A stretch of 64,000 nucleotides of DNA from Pholiota molesta (Eukaryota > Basidiomycota > Agaricomycetes > Agaricales > Strophariaceae), in assembly GCA_014925825.1 (NCBI GenBank), contig JACGCK010000102.1, forward strand, positions 62,001 through 126,000, given 5' to 3'. Shown here in pieces: positions 11,534 to 21,704 of the stretch. The position numbers and the translations under genes were made by a program. The notes under the pieces are model-generated. The model was not told the DNA's origin. It saw nothing but the letters and a program-made list of their open reading frames with translations, and made no database searches. How positions within the stretch are numbered: position 1 is the stretch's first letter; every line of letters starts with the position of its first letter.

Positions 11534-12067
11534 TTAAATGCGGTGGAGTGATAGGACCTCGAAGTTTGGGGTGATGCGGTCATAGCAAGCCATCAGGCTT
11601 TTGAGTTTGAAGTCTTCAACGAGGGCAACCGTGATGCCGTTGGAAGAGACACACAGAAATTTGGCATCATCTTCATGGGGACCTTGCAACACTCTGTCCA
11701 TTAACCAACTGAATTTGCATACACACAGCTTCACTGCCTTTTCCATAATCCAATCGTCTATCTCCTCACTGGGGATCCTCTCAGCCCATTCATGTAGCAA
11801 GATCATGGTGTTTCCACTCTTCAAAAACTAATTAGCTGATTTGTGCAGATCACCATCATCCAAGGTGAAAAGGGTTTTGAGAAACTGCCGGAGTGAGAAC
11901 TTGTTGCAACTGTCATGCATGTATTTGAGGATTGCTTTGGTCTTTTCAACATTATTTTGTTGTGGCTCTCGAGTGTTTGAAGCTGGAAAAGAAGCAGGAA
12001 TGATGTTTTCATTCATAGCAGCTAAGTACACAATGGATCCATAGTGAAATGAGGGTGTTGTGAACAA
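11534..12067 (-). pseudogene. transposon-associated protein fragment, one in-frame stop
   Basis: One minus-strand frame runs from about 12067 to 11534 and is interrupted only by a TAG at 11828-11830. The encoded segments include KAILKYMHDSCNKFSLRQF before the stop and LLHEWAERIPSEEIDDWIM after it. The style (a helical segment with SLRQFLKTLF, then an HEWAERI segment) recalls the N-terminal parts of large mushroom proteins that accompany DNA transposons, perhaps the DUF6589 group. That is recollection of the family, not a proven match. It lies between a copia LTR and copia coding remnants, so it is foreign to them. Confidence 0.4.
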
Positions 12068-12174
12068 GGCATGACATTAGGTCGACACACAAGCAGTGGA
12101 ACCATGATTACATAAGCTGCGAAAATCCATAAGAGACGGTCCTGGTGTTCTAGTTGGTTGTAGCCCAGACTTTA

Positions 12175-12627
12175 TTATCTGGTCAACTGAATTTGGCTAG
12201 GTAAAAAAGTTTGGTCCAAGACTAGCTTGGTGTGGTCATCCAGGAATGTGATCCAGTAGTGATATCCTTCAGGACTGGGGACGGGAAGCAGTCCATGGAG
12301 GTCAGAGTAGATGAGCTCAAGTGGTGCAAGGGATTGTCTAGTAGAGCTTGGAAATGGTGCAGATGTCATTTTGCCTGCCAGACACAGAAGGTAGAGAGTG
12401 CACTTGCATTGCCAGTGAACTCTTGCATTGTTTGCTGCTCTGCTTGCTTCGCTTTCTGCCCCTTGGGTTTGGAGTGGTTGGAATAGACTGCTTTCTGTGC
12501 ATCCTGTTTGGACTTGAGGTACTTGTGGCATTCCACTTCAATGTGCCATTTCATGCCACAAAATGAGCACTGAGGTGTGGCAGATGCAGCAGAGGTAGAG
12601 GATGATGCAGCGAGTGCAGAACCCAGC
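12175..12627 (-). pseudogene. Ty1/copia gag zinc knuckle and integrase fragment
   Basis: On the minus strand a zinc knuckle CSFCGMKWHIEVEC (CX2CX4HX4C, 12528-12569) is followed in another frame by CLAGKMTSAPFPSSTRQ and LIYSDLHGLLPVPSPEGYHY, then WITFLDDHTK. This is the start of a copia integrase core with its first two acidic residues (SD and LDD). The protease and most of the zinc-binding pre-integrase region between knuckle and core are missing, so it is an internally deleted scrap. At 12628 the gag reading is cut by the end of a DNA element. Confidence 0.7.
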
Positions 12628-13594
12628 CTTGTCTGTTAATATTCTACATGAAGATGTGGCAATTCCCTGGATAAAAATATTGCATCCAGAGTGCTAACAT
12701 GATAGATGCTGAGGTGCTGACAAATGATGGGAGGAAAAAGCTTACAAATTTGTCATTCTTCTTTTGGAAAAAGTTTGATGGATAAAATCATAATATATGG
12801 TAAAGAATTGACCAAGATATCACAAAATGTGCTCAACCACTGCATTTGCTAGTATTTTAATTCCCACTACAGAATGAAATGAAGTACAGTGGGTTTTATA
12901 ATCACACCGATCAAAAACTGGCAGCAAATGCAATTTTTTGGAGCCTTTGAGACCCCATGCTTTTGAATTCAACAAATGTCAACATAGCTTCCCTTTTCAT
13001 ATAACAGCATGGTAATTTCTTTGGATGCAGTGCTGCCAGCCTGCAGCTCGTCACTATGCTCCTACTGCACATGGGTTACTTTCTATTTTAATCTGTACCC
13101 CCGACAGTTGCACCTGTGCAACTCAGTCTCATCCTTATCCTCTTCTATTCTGCCGCAATTTTTTTTAGGATTTTTTTGAGACATATGTCACATGTAAACA
13201 CAGATCCTAACATGGGTGAATCAGTCTCCATTTTCTGTATACTCCCTTTTCTTCTTTGCCACCCAATTGCCACCTCCCTCACTATGCACCTTTACATTTC
13301 ATCCATTGCTGATCCCATCATGCTGTCCATCATCAACTTACTATGGCCTGCTGTGGTCTTGAGCTTTTTTACGCCACCTTAACTTTGACACAAATGTTAC
13401 TGTTGTTGGCTTGATTGCTTCATTTGCTACTTCCCAAGGCTGCGAGACGGAGGTCTTAAAATTTGCAGTTGTCAATGATTCCACTGCCGATGTAGTTTTC
13501 GACATGGAATGGTTGATGTGCTGTGGTTACTTTCCAAGTATGTGTTTGCTTTCTATTTAACATATGTGTCTAATGTTATCTAGGTACCCCTTTT

Positions 13595-14032
13595 ATGAGC
13601 AAGCATATTTGCGAGCTTGTGCAATATATCAATCACAATATCATCTATATAAATCATGATTTCAATTATAACATTGAGCAATTTCATATTCCCAAGGCTG
13701 GTATACATGATACTCGTCATGAATGGCAAGGTCAAATGCAAGGCTCTAGCTCACAACCATTGGATGAAACACCTCCCACACAAGGTACCCATTTTCTGCA
13801 CAGCATGCTTTTTGGTCACTACTCTAGTGGTTTGTGTGCTTCTGTGTTTGATGAGTCAAAAGACCATTTCAAACATCAATTAACTATGCATGGTATTTCC
13901 TTTAGTGAATCATTGTCCATCCATGAACTCAGAGGATGCTTACTGCAACATATTATTAGTGGAAATTGTGTTCGTTCCAGTAAGTGTGCAGAAACAGATA
14001 CAAATTCCAGAGCTGATGTTACAGCTTGTTGA
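13595..14032 (+). pseudogene. unassigned transposon open frame (fragment)
   Basis: An open frame of about 145 codons includes HFLHSMLFGHYSSGLCASVF and LSIHELRGCLLQHIISGNCV. The latter looks like a helical module of the kind found in large mushroom transposon proteins, but I cannot assign it. No clear intron signals or upstream exon can be tied to it, and it ends 80 bp before the LTR fragment at 14112. It may be one exon of the same decayed gene as 14366-14881. Confidence 0.35.
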
Positions 14033-14111
14033 GTCATTTCCACTGGATTTTCTAATGTGAGAGATGTGCCTTTATCTGTGCTCATACTCTTGCAACACTG
14101 TACCATCAATG

Positions 14112-14265
14112 TGTTAGAGTTGTCTGTTTCAGTCTCAGCTGATGTGATCACATGACACACATGTATGTAGCTGTAGAACGACATCTGGAGTCCTTAGTTA
14201 CTCACTTCAGACTCCAGGCAAGTAGCTAGCTCAGTTCCTCCTCAATATACTCAGTTACTCACTTT
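14112..14265 (+). mobile_element. truncated copia LTR, plus orientation
   Basis: It begins TGTTAGAGTTGTCTG at 14112 and follows the LTR at 10969-11240 (reverse-complemented) through TGTAGCTGTAGAAC and CAAGTAGCTAGCTC. It loses similarity after GTTACTCACT near 14265, so about half the LTR is missing. It is opposite in orientation to the other copy, so the two cannot be the LTRs of one element. Confidence 0.65.
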
Positions 14266-14365
14266 GGACTCCAGGCTCTCATAGCCGCTCTGTCTGATAC
14301 AGTGAGATGGCAAAACTCACACAGCAGGTGTATCGTCTGTTTGCAAACTCACTACATTTTACACA

Positions 14366-14881
14366 ATGATAAGTATATCCACAAATCAACTTATTCTTTT
14401 AATTCAGAGTCTTGGATTCCATAAACCATTTGCCAGTCGCAAAAATCTTTGGCCTAACTTGATTAAAAGTTTTGCAACCTATGTTGACAGACAAATTAGA
14501 AGCACAGAAGTCATTCAAATAAGACATTCTTTTGACCCATTATATGACATCTTCAATGGTTTTGACTGTTTGACAAAACCTAAATTGCTTCAGCTGCTTG
14601 CAGAACATAATGCTAAACTACCTGTATGTGTTCATACCTGCACTCAGATAGCTGATCTCTTTTTAAATCATATTTTAGATGCTGATTGTTTGTTAAAAAA
14701 TATGTTCCATGAGGAAACATCCTCATCTGCTTTGGAAACTATTCTTTGCGCAGTATGTACTTCACAATGTTTGAAATCAAAAGCAATATGTTGTCATGCT
14801 TCCAATGTTGACCCTTTGATTTTCAAATTACTGTACCGTTTCGACCAATTGTTCATGGCTTGTGATGTGTTATGCCAATAG
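14366..14881 (+). pseudogene. unassigned transposon open frame (fragment)
   Basis: A 171-codon open frame contains the segments PFASRKNLWPNLIKSFATYV and SFDPLYDIFNGFDCLTKPKL, is rich in Leu/Cys/His and has many short helices. I do not recognise the family. It ends in the left end of the MITE-like unit (14829), whose insertion may have created the stop. Codon use is AT-rich, unlike the host genes from 17.7 kb on. Confidence 0.35.
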
Positions 14882-15338
14882 TTCACAGAATGAATTGTTC
14901 ACCAGTCGAGGGGATGCGTGATGTGCTGGAAAAATTGTTCATGGTAAAATTAGTTCACAAAGCCACATCTGCATTGGTGAGAATTTTTTTGTTGCGGATG
15001 AAGGCAAACTTCTTGTACCACTACTGCTGAGATTTGAGGACATTAATTTTTGACCAAGATGAGGATAATAACAACAACTTAATGTCGATTGATCTATTAT
15101 TCCCCAATATTTATTTAAAAATCATTAAACAAAGAGAATAACAAAGCTCTTTGGTGGCAATAATGCGTAGAGTAGATTAAATTGTGTTTGGGACATTTTT
15201 TGACATTTTGGCGCCCATAAAATGTGCTTTAGAGCATTGTTCACTCATCTCCATGACACGTGACGAATTACATTTTTGTTCAGTTTACAACCGTCTGTGA
15301 TGTGTTATTTGAACAACCGGTCGAAACGGTACTAGTAT
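14829..15338. mobile_element. MITE-like unit with short terminal inverted repeats
   Basis: GTACCGTTTCGACC followed by a TTGTTCA word at 14833-14856 recurs inverted at 15311-15335. The interior is AT-rich with several GTTCA words and no coding capacity. A diverged relative of one end, GTACTATTTTGACCATTTG, sits at about 17133. Target duplications could not be fixed. Confidence 0.5.
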
Positions 15339-15379
15339 GAATAATATTTATTAAATGCTCAACCTTGGAGCTATAATTG

Positions 15380-15402
15380 CCCCCCCCCCCCCCCCCCCCC
15401 CC
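15380..15402. repeat. homopolymer of 23 C
   Basis: An uninterrupted run of 23 cytosines in otherwise AT-rich DNA. Its true length is uncertain, because homopolymers elsewhere in the window appear to have lost bases. Confidence 0.9.
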
Positions 15403-15422
15403 TTCATTTCGACCTTAAAGTT

Positions 15423-16489
15423 TTGACAATGACACATTATGGCAGTCATGGAAAGCACAGTGATGAAGCCAAAGAAAAAAGCACATCCAACTGGGTAGCG
15501 AATCCAAAGGGTTATAAAAAAAAGCTATGGCAAAAATTAAAGCAAAAACAGGCACATTTACTATTGTTACACCTCATACATAATCGACTAAAATTATCTT
15601 ATCTTAGTTATCACCTCCTTATCAAAATATCCAGACCAGTTTTCCAACATACGCAAAAGTGCTAAAGCAGTACAAAAGTGCTTATGCGAAAAATTCCCTG
15701 CTATGATTCCATGCAATCTTCCAAACGCCAACAAATTTGGGAAGCTTCTTTATTCTGTGCCCATCCCAAAAGATACAAAGCTTCATCCTAACCACCCACC
15801 CTATTTGGCCATGCGCTTTGAGTCTGTAATCACCAGCAATGTCAATACTCAACTCATTTGTGCTTGGGACTATCTCTTAAAGAAGGATGTCCAGTTTCCA
15901 AAAACTGATCCAAGTTAGTCCTCTTCTCCTACATTACATTTGGGAGTGTGGGAAATTACCAGCATGTACCCATATGTCACTGCCAATTCTCACCAAACAG
16001 ATGAAGTCAACAGAGCTATGGATTTTTTTCTAAATCTTATCAAAAACCTCCTAGCTCCGAAAATCACTAATCTCCTTCAATTTCACTGCCCTATTCAGTA
16101 TGCATGTCAAATGCAGTATGTTTTTATTATCTCTGATTTTGTATTTGCTGACATAATCGTAAATATAGACCACATGCCAGAGTCAGTGACTTGTCCCAGA
16201 TTTTTTTCAAAAGGCCTGCATTAGACTTTGGTGGTGCTTTTTTCACGGTTGTGGTTAAGGAAGGCTCGAGCAAAATTGTTCACATCGATTTCAATGACAA
16301 CAAGCACTCCATTACTTGGAAGCTGAGGTGAAAATTTCAATTCAGCCTAGGCAGATTTTAGGCATTATAACTAAACTTTTAGTGCATTGTGGGGCTCCAG
16401 TTACAAATGGTAGAAGGGTCATTTTAACCCTGTTCTCTGACCATTTGTTATTAGATCACGGAAACACCCCAGATATCATTGTCATCTAG
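15423..16489 (+). pseudogene. decayed Tet-like 2OG-Fe(II) oxygenase gene of transposon type
   Basis: Three plus-strand frames read in succession give a plausible protein: FPAMIPC and LHPNHPPYLAMRF (15690-15815), then a middle part up to LLQFHCPIQYACQMQYVF (about 16070-16125). A core with DFGGAFFTVVVKEGSSK and HIDFND follows (HxD codons at 16281-16289), then LLVHCGAPVTNGRRVILTL and FSDH (His at 16385, GRR at about 16409). An HxD pair, a distal His and a following Arg are the metal and 2-oxoglutarate ligands of this fold. The overall look matches the Tet-like oxygenase proteins that are abundant in mushroom genomes and linked with large DNA transposons (family knowledge, by recollection). Stops at about 15918 and 16224 and a frame change between HxD and the distal His show it is dead. 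Confidence 0.5.
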
Positions 16490-16724
16490 ATTTTAATAAC
16501 TTTTTCTAAATATTATTAATGTCCTACATTGATTGTGATTTTTATTGAAACTTCAACATAATGTGTGGGCACAACCTATCATGCAGACCAGCGTAGACGA
16601 TGTAGTGGGTCCGGCCATGCAACACATGGCCCTGCGAAGTGTTATTGTTTCTCACTCAATTCTCCACGGATTTTTATATTCTTTGAAGTACTATATACTA
16701 CGTACAGTATCCTACCTAATTATT

Positions 16725-16937
16725 ACCAGTCTAGACCAGTCTTTGACCGGTTGAGACTGGTTTGGACTGTAACCGGTCTTAACCGGTCTTTGGACCACTC
16801 AAGACCACAGTAGACCGGTCTTTTGCAGTCCAGTACGGTTTTTTTTCGGTTTTTAAAAATAGATGGACCAGTCTTGGTCTCGGTCCAAGCCCCTGGAGGG
16901 TAAAAGACCGGACCGGACCGGACTTTCAAGCACTAAT
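16725..16937. mobile_element. hAT-type element end (ACCGGTCTT word island)
   Basis: About 200 bp of variants of ACCGGTCTT, GACCAGTCTT and GGACCGGACC end at 16937 in TTTCAAGCACTA. Read inward this is TAGTGCTTGAAAG, and TAGTG fits the hAT terminal consensus YARNG. No matching left terminus or target duplication was found, so this is probably one end of a deleted element. Confidence 0.5.
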
Positions 16938-17574
16938 AGTGACTTGGGGTGAAATCTAAATATTTCTGGTGCTTTTATTGCCAGATTTTTGTGTGTTTTA
17001 TTGTTGTTTGATTTCTAAATCTTATTCACTTCAAGTTACTGAACCCTCATTTTTGGAAAGTGCTGGAAAGGCTGAAAAATTGCATGAAAGTCCCCAAGTT
17101 TCATGTTTTATATTACAGAGTGAAACTACTGTACTATTTTGACCATTTGTTCATGTAATGCATAACATGCCATAAATTTGAACCTAAATCAAAAAATGTA
17201 ATGCCTAATTTTCATCAGTGAACATGTATTAAATCCAAAAAAAATTGGCAAGCCACAGCTGGGTGCCAAAAGTACCAAAAATGAACATATTTTTTGTTTG
17301 GTAACCCATAATTTTTGAAAATGACCATGTCACCCCATGAATTATAAGTGTAATCCGTAACATGGTGTGAACCTATGGTTGAGATAGTATAGTACTAGTA
17401 TATGATATTTGAAGGGTACAGCATTTCATCTTGTTGAGGAGTACCTGACAATTCTAGAATTTGAATGAGAACTGACAAACATGGATTTTTCAAACTATCT
17501 AATCTTGACCTACCAAGCTCTGGAGGATGTGTCTAAAGAGGAATGGGAGCTCAGGCACTTGCTTGAATCACTTA

Positions 17575-17692
17575 AGCTGGCACTTGATTGAATGCCGCTC
17601 AAGTGAACTTAAGTGGACTGATTTGGACGGACAAGCACTCAAGCGGGCTTAAGTGTTGAGCGCGCTCGCGATCGGTTCTTAGCAACACTGAC
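17575..17692. mobile_element. hAT-type element end (CTTAAGTG word island)
   Basis: A short island repeats CACTTAAGC, ACTCAAGCG and related words, and ends TTCTTAGCAACACTG. Read inward this is CAGTGTTGCTAAGAA, and CAGTG fits the hAT terminal consensus. It ends about 80 bp before the MDM10 start codon, so transposon sequence reaches into the promoter of a housekeeping gene. The left end is not visible. Confidence 0.5.
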
Positions 17693-17773
17693 CAAGATTC
17701 AATTTGAGGCGGAGTTTAAAATCGCGCGGTCAAGGATGCGGCGGGGATTAGAGATTTGGATTGTCCTGCTTTG

Positions 17774-19336
17774 ATGCACCCGTTTGCATCGTATGTTTTG
17801 CGCAGCTACTACAAAGCGACAGGCTGGAACGAAGACAACCTCTACGCCAATCTCACACGCTCGTCCAGCGGTGCGTCTACCCATAGTCCACTCCATACCA
17901 CCCCTCACTCACTCCTCTGACCCCAACAGCCCTTCTCGACTTCACCGTCCCCCATGGCCTCCACTTCTCCGTGTCCAAATCCCCCAACGCCCTCTTCAAA
18001 ACGACCTACGCGATGACGGCCATGCCCTCGCTGCAGGGCTCCGTCGGGTACATCTTCACCTCCTGCGACCTCGACGTCAAGTCCTCAGGGAACGTCCGCT
18101 TCAAGGACATGATCGAGCGCTTCAAAGTGTACGACCAGCCCCGGCGGCCAGAGGCGCCAGAAGAGGAATGGCTCGCGGGCGAGCGCGTCCGCAATCGCGG
18201 TAAGCACGATTTGCTCTTCCTCCCTAGCTAACTCCGAGCCCCCACCTCCCCTCCCGCGCAGACTACCTCCTCTACGGGCGGTTCTTCCTCCCCACGGGGC
18301 GCCTCGACGCGCTCTACTCGACGCGGCTCACGCCCACCCTACAAGCGTCCATCTCCGCCATCTCCGACCCGCCCTCCCTGCGCGGGCAGAAGGGCGACAT
18401 GAGCAACGTCATGGTGAACCTGCAGCACGACGTCGGCAAGTGGTGCTCCGAGTACACCTGGAGCGCGGAGGACGAGATGTGGGGCGTGCGCGTGCTGCAC
18501 AACTTCGGCAAGCTGGGCACCGCCGCGCCGCCGAGCGAGGCCGCCGTACAGGACGACGCCGCGGCGCGCCGGCGGGGCGTCAAGCGCGTGGACGAGGAGG
18601 ACGAGATCGAGGGCGGGCTCAAGGGGCGGGTGTCCGTCGGGGGCGAGTTCTATTTCAGCGCAAAAGAAAGAAGCGCCGGTGGTGAGCAATCTTACCTTTC
18701 ATAATCCCGTACCACCCCCATTCCCAACACACACCCTTGCACAGTATCCACAGGGATCCGGTTCACCACTCTACCCGACGCCACGCCCCCTCCTTCCTCC
18801 TCCCCTCCTCCTCCTCCGCCACCCCCTCCCCGCCCTCCTCGCCCCCCCTGCCCCACGGGCCACCGTTCCAGCCCCCGACGACGATCACCGCGCTCTTCAA
18901 CCCGATGCTGGGGCACATCTCGAGCGCGTACACCGCGCGCGTCTCCCCGGACCTCGCGCTCTCCTCGCGCTTCGACTTCAACATGTACAGCTTCGAGAGC
19001 GAGTGGGCGATGGGCGTCGAGTGGTGGCTGCGGCGCCCGCCCACCGCCGTGCTCACCGCAGCGGAGGGCGCGGGGGCGCCGCCGCCGCCCGCGGGGTTGT
19101 CGTCTCTATCGGAGGTCAACGGCGTCATCAAAGCCCGTGCTTCCACGACGAACGTATGTGTTTTCCTTCTTTATCACTTACCTGGCTTTAACCCACACCT
19201 GTAGGACGTGTCGCTGATGTGGGAGGGACGGCTGCGCAACATGCTCGTGAGCCTGGGCGTCGTGTCCGACCTCTCCAGCCGGTCGAAGCCCATAAAATCA
19301 CTCGGGCTCGAAGTCGCGTTCTTCAGCTCTGAGTGA
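17774..19336 (+). CDS. MDM10: Mdm10, ERMES beta-barrel of the mitochondrial outer membrane
   Basis: Mdm10 is the outer-membrane barrel that anchors the ER-mitochondria encounter structure and helps the SAM complex assemble Tom40. Exons: 17774-17870, 17930-18199, 18262-18681, 18745-19153 and 19205-19336, joined by short GT-AG introns in consistent phase. The N terminus [18 protein letters not shown] and the region [18 protein letters not shown] are typical of the family. The C-terminal strand SLGLEVAFF has the glycine and hydrophobic pattern of a sorting beta-signal. Predicted length is about 442 residues. One base appears to be missing in the C-rich tract at about 18780-18860, because the frame before (RFTTLPD) and after ([20 protein letters not shown]) differ by one position. 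The promoter lies directly against transposon-derived DNA. Confidence 0.93.
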
Positions 19337-19878
19337 TCTACTAATTATACGATACACACTCTATCTTCCCTCTTACACTGTATCTCAATATTCTATTTGC
19401 TTGCATTCATTCTTATACCATCACTGCTTTCCCCGTACCCACGCAAAAATGTATGTATCACGACTGACAGAATCAATCCAACCTTAATTATCCACGACAC
19501 CTCCGACATCCCGCTGGCACTAAAAATTGTTTATTCCGGCCTCCAAAATAGATCTGCGGATACCAAGTAATGTGGAAGGGCTAATAGTACACATGAGGCG
19601 GCGACAAAAATGCAGCCCATTAACCGAAGCAGAGGGAGACAAGCAGGGAGGAGTGGGGTCAGTAAAAAATTATATATGTACGGCACATTGCAATGAACAA
19701 AAAGTGCGTGTGTGAGTCGAGTGAGCGTCAGTGCGGGGGGTATCTACAAAAGCTGAAAAAAAAGAGAGAAAAGAAAAAATGGCACAGAAGAAAATCAACG
19801 CAAAATATACACTCAAGCAGGGCAAAAAGAGATCGAAAAACCGAACAAAAGACAAACCCAAAGCACGCAGCACACCTC
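19337..19878. other. convergent intergenic region
   Basis: This 540-bp stretch lies between the stop of MDM10 and the stop of the proline-rich gene on the opposite strand. It is A-rich around 19740-19860. Overlapping frames here are shadows with biased composition. It probably holds both 3' untranslated regions. Confidence 0.5.
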
Positions 19879-21618
19879 TCAATCCCCCAACGGCGTCACC
19901 GTCTGGCTCTTATTCGGCGACCCGCCCCCGCCCGCAATCGACCGCGTCAGCAACGACAGCGCCGCACCCGTCAGCACCGGGCGCGCCGCATGCGCACTCC
20001 GATACGCGCCCCCAGCAGCCGCCGGCGACGAGTGGTTCCTTAAATGCCCTCCCTCTCCCGGCCCTCCCCGCCCCGCACCACCACCACCACCGCCGCGCGC
20101 CGCACGCACACCGGGCGAACGGCCCCCACCCCCTACGGGGCCCCGCCCCACGGTGTGCGCGCGCGTGTGCGTCGGCGGCGGCGGAACAGAGGGGCGCACG
20201 TCCGCGAAGGACGCGACCGCCGCGGGCGCGGAGCGCACCGCGTCCACGGCGGCGGGCCGCGGCGCATGGATGGACGCGCGCAGCCCGTCCGCGGCGGCAA
20301 AGTCGTCGAGGGGGTCTTTTGGCGGCGGGCCCGGCGTCGCTTCTCGTTTCGGTGGTGTCTCCGTGTCGAGAACCTCTGCCGCGGTGGCGATGGAGGTGGT
20401 GGTGGTTGTTGCTTCGACAACAGCGATTTGCTCTTCTGCGGCGATCGCCTCGCCGACTAGCTCCTCATGTGCCTCGGCTGCGCGCGGGGTCATTTCGGCC
20501 GCAGCGGACTTGGGCAGCGGCCTGCCTGCAAAGGTGTCATGGGAGGCGCTGTTCGGATAGGGCGCGATGCGCATGGGTGTCGCAGCGGCGACGGGTTTTG
20601 AGGGGCCAACGGCGAGAACGGTGGCCGGTTTCGCAGGCAAGGAGGGATGTAATGGTTTTCGAGTAGCCATCTTGTTATTAGTTGGCGAAGGGGCCGGTTT
20701 CGTGTCTACGGGGGACGCCTCTGGGGTGGGCACCTTATCGGATGGCTGCGATTCCGGTACTATTGGTTCTGCTGGCGGGCCGACATGAGACTCGACGGCA
20801 GGCGGAGGTGAAACCTGGCGCTGGAGAGGGCTGGCGTGGTAGGACTGGGGCGCAAGATCCGGGAGGGGCCTGAGGCCCTCGACGATGATGGGGGAGATGG
20901 GGTCGGACTTGCCCGCGGCGAAGGCGGCGGGGGTGACGCCCCAGTCGTCGAGATCGGGGAGGCTGTCGTCGTCGTCGCCGGCCCAGTCGATGTGGCTGCC
21001 GGGGGTGGAGGGGCGGTGGTGGTCCATGGCGGAGGCGCGGACGCGCTCGACGAGGGCATCGATGTCGTGGCGGATGTCGGTGCGCGAGGCGACGCTGGGG
21101 GCTGCGGTGGTGGCGGCACGGAGATGGGGCGGGACGTCCTTGATAGGGGCGGTATGTTGCACGGAAGGGAGGCGGGGCTTGCCCGGGCGCAGGACGGCAT
21201 CGGCGGGTGCGGGGGCGTGGATGCTGGATGGGACGGGGGCGGGTACCTTGGGGGTCTGGGTGGAGCGGCGGCGGCGGGAGGAGGAGGGGCGTGCGGAGTG
21301 GGGGGCAGAGGGCACGTCTGCGGGCGGGGGGTGGGTGGTGTTGACGGGTGGGGGGCGAGATGCTCTGCGGGACGGGGGCGGCTTGGGCTTGGATGCGAGT
21401 GGGGATGCGGGGACGGGGTGGGGTGTCTTGGGCTGGTCGTCGGATGGCCTGGTGTCTGCTGGACGGGCGGCGGCGCGTGCGCCTCGCGATGGAGGTGCGC
21501 CGCGGCCGCGACCTCCTGGGCCGTTGCTTGGGCCGCGTGAGGAGCGGAAGGGGCTGGTGGTGGGCTCGCCGGAGCGGGGCCACCTGGGATTAGACGATGC
21601 GGGGGCGGGAGCAGCCAT
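19879..21618 (-). CDS. proline/alanine-rich disordered protein
   Basis: A single long frame starts at ATG 21616-21618 ([14 protein letters not shown]) and ends at 19879, giving about 579 residues. It is rich in Pro, Ala, Ser and Arg and almost wholly low-complexity. A compact acidic motif, [11 protein letters not shown], sits near 20940-20990 and is preceded by a short helical stretch [14 protein letters not shown]. The C terminus is Gly-rich and ends with an ordered-looking [14 protein letters not shown] recognise no domain and make no functional call. Several other long frames overlap it on both strands because of the high GC; this one is chosen for its acidic motif, its good start and its divergent position 86 bp from SmG, with which it may share a promoter. 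The frame could include unnoticed introns. Confidence 0.6.
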   Translation of the reverse strand: MAAPAPASSNPRWPRSGEPTTSPFRSSRGPSNGPGGRGRGAPPSRGARAAARPADTRPSDDQPKTPHPVPASPLASKPKPPPSRRASRPPPVNTTHPPPADVPSAPHSARPSSSRRRRSTQTPKVPAPVPSSIHAPAPADAVLRPGKPRLPSVQHTAPIKDVPPHLRAATTAAPSVASRTDIRHDIDALVERVRASAMDHHRPSTPGSHIDWAGDDDDSLPDLDDWGVTPAAFAAGKSDPISPIIVEGLRPLPDLAPQSYHASPLQRQVSPPPAVESHVGPPAEPIVPESQPSDKVPTPEASPVDTKPAPSPTNNKMATRKPLHPSLPAKPATVLAVGPSKPVAAATPMRIAPYPNSASHDTFAGRPLPKSAAAEMTPRAAEAHEELVGEAIAAEEQIAVVEATTTTTSIATAAEVLDTETPPKREATPGPPPKDPLDDFAAADGLRASIHAPRPAAVDAVRSAPAAVASFADVRPSVPPPPTHTRAHTVGRGPVGGGGRSPGVRAARGGGGGGAGRGGPGEGGHLRNHSSPAAAGGAYRSAHAARPVLTGAALSLLTRSIAGGGGSPNKSQTVTPLGD

Positions 21619-21704
21619 GGGTGAGGAGGAGGAGAGACGGTCTTGTTTGCAAAGTGACACACAACGACCAAATACGGCAAAGCACGGCTCTCCCAACAAC
21701 CACA

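Larger units (their letters stand above)
12628..17400. mobile_element. AT-rich DNA-transposon block sharing a terminus with the fold-back element
   Basis: The first 30 bases (beginning CCAGCCTTGTCTGTTAATAT) match, with one difference, the right terminus of the fold-back element read inward from 9548. After that come GGCAATTCCCTGG and TTGCATCCAG, which parallel the fold-back end (GTTCGCCAGG and TTGCATCCAG). The block is AT-rich and lies inside the copia gag. It contains the decayed oxygenase-like gene, two unassigned open frames, an LTR fragment and a MITE-like unit. I could not find the opposite terminus, so the right boundary is only approximate. Confidence 0.5.

Noticed and set aside
10969..14265. 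The two LTR stretches as ends of one intact copia element
   Set aside because: They are in opposite orientation and one is truncated.
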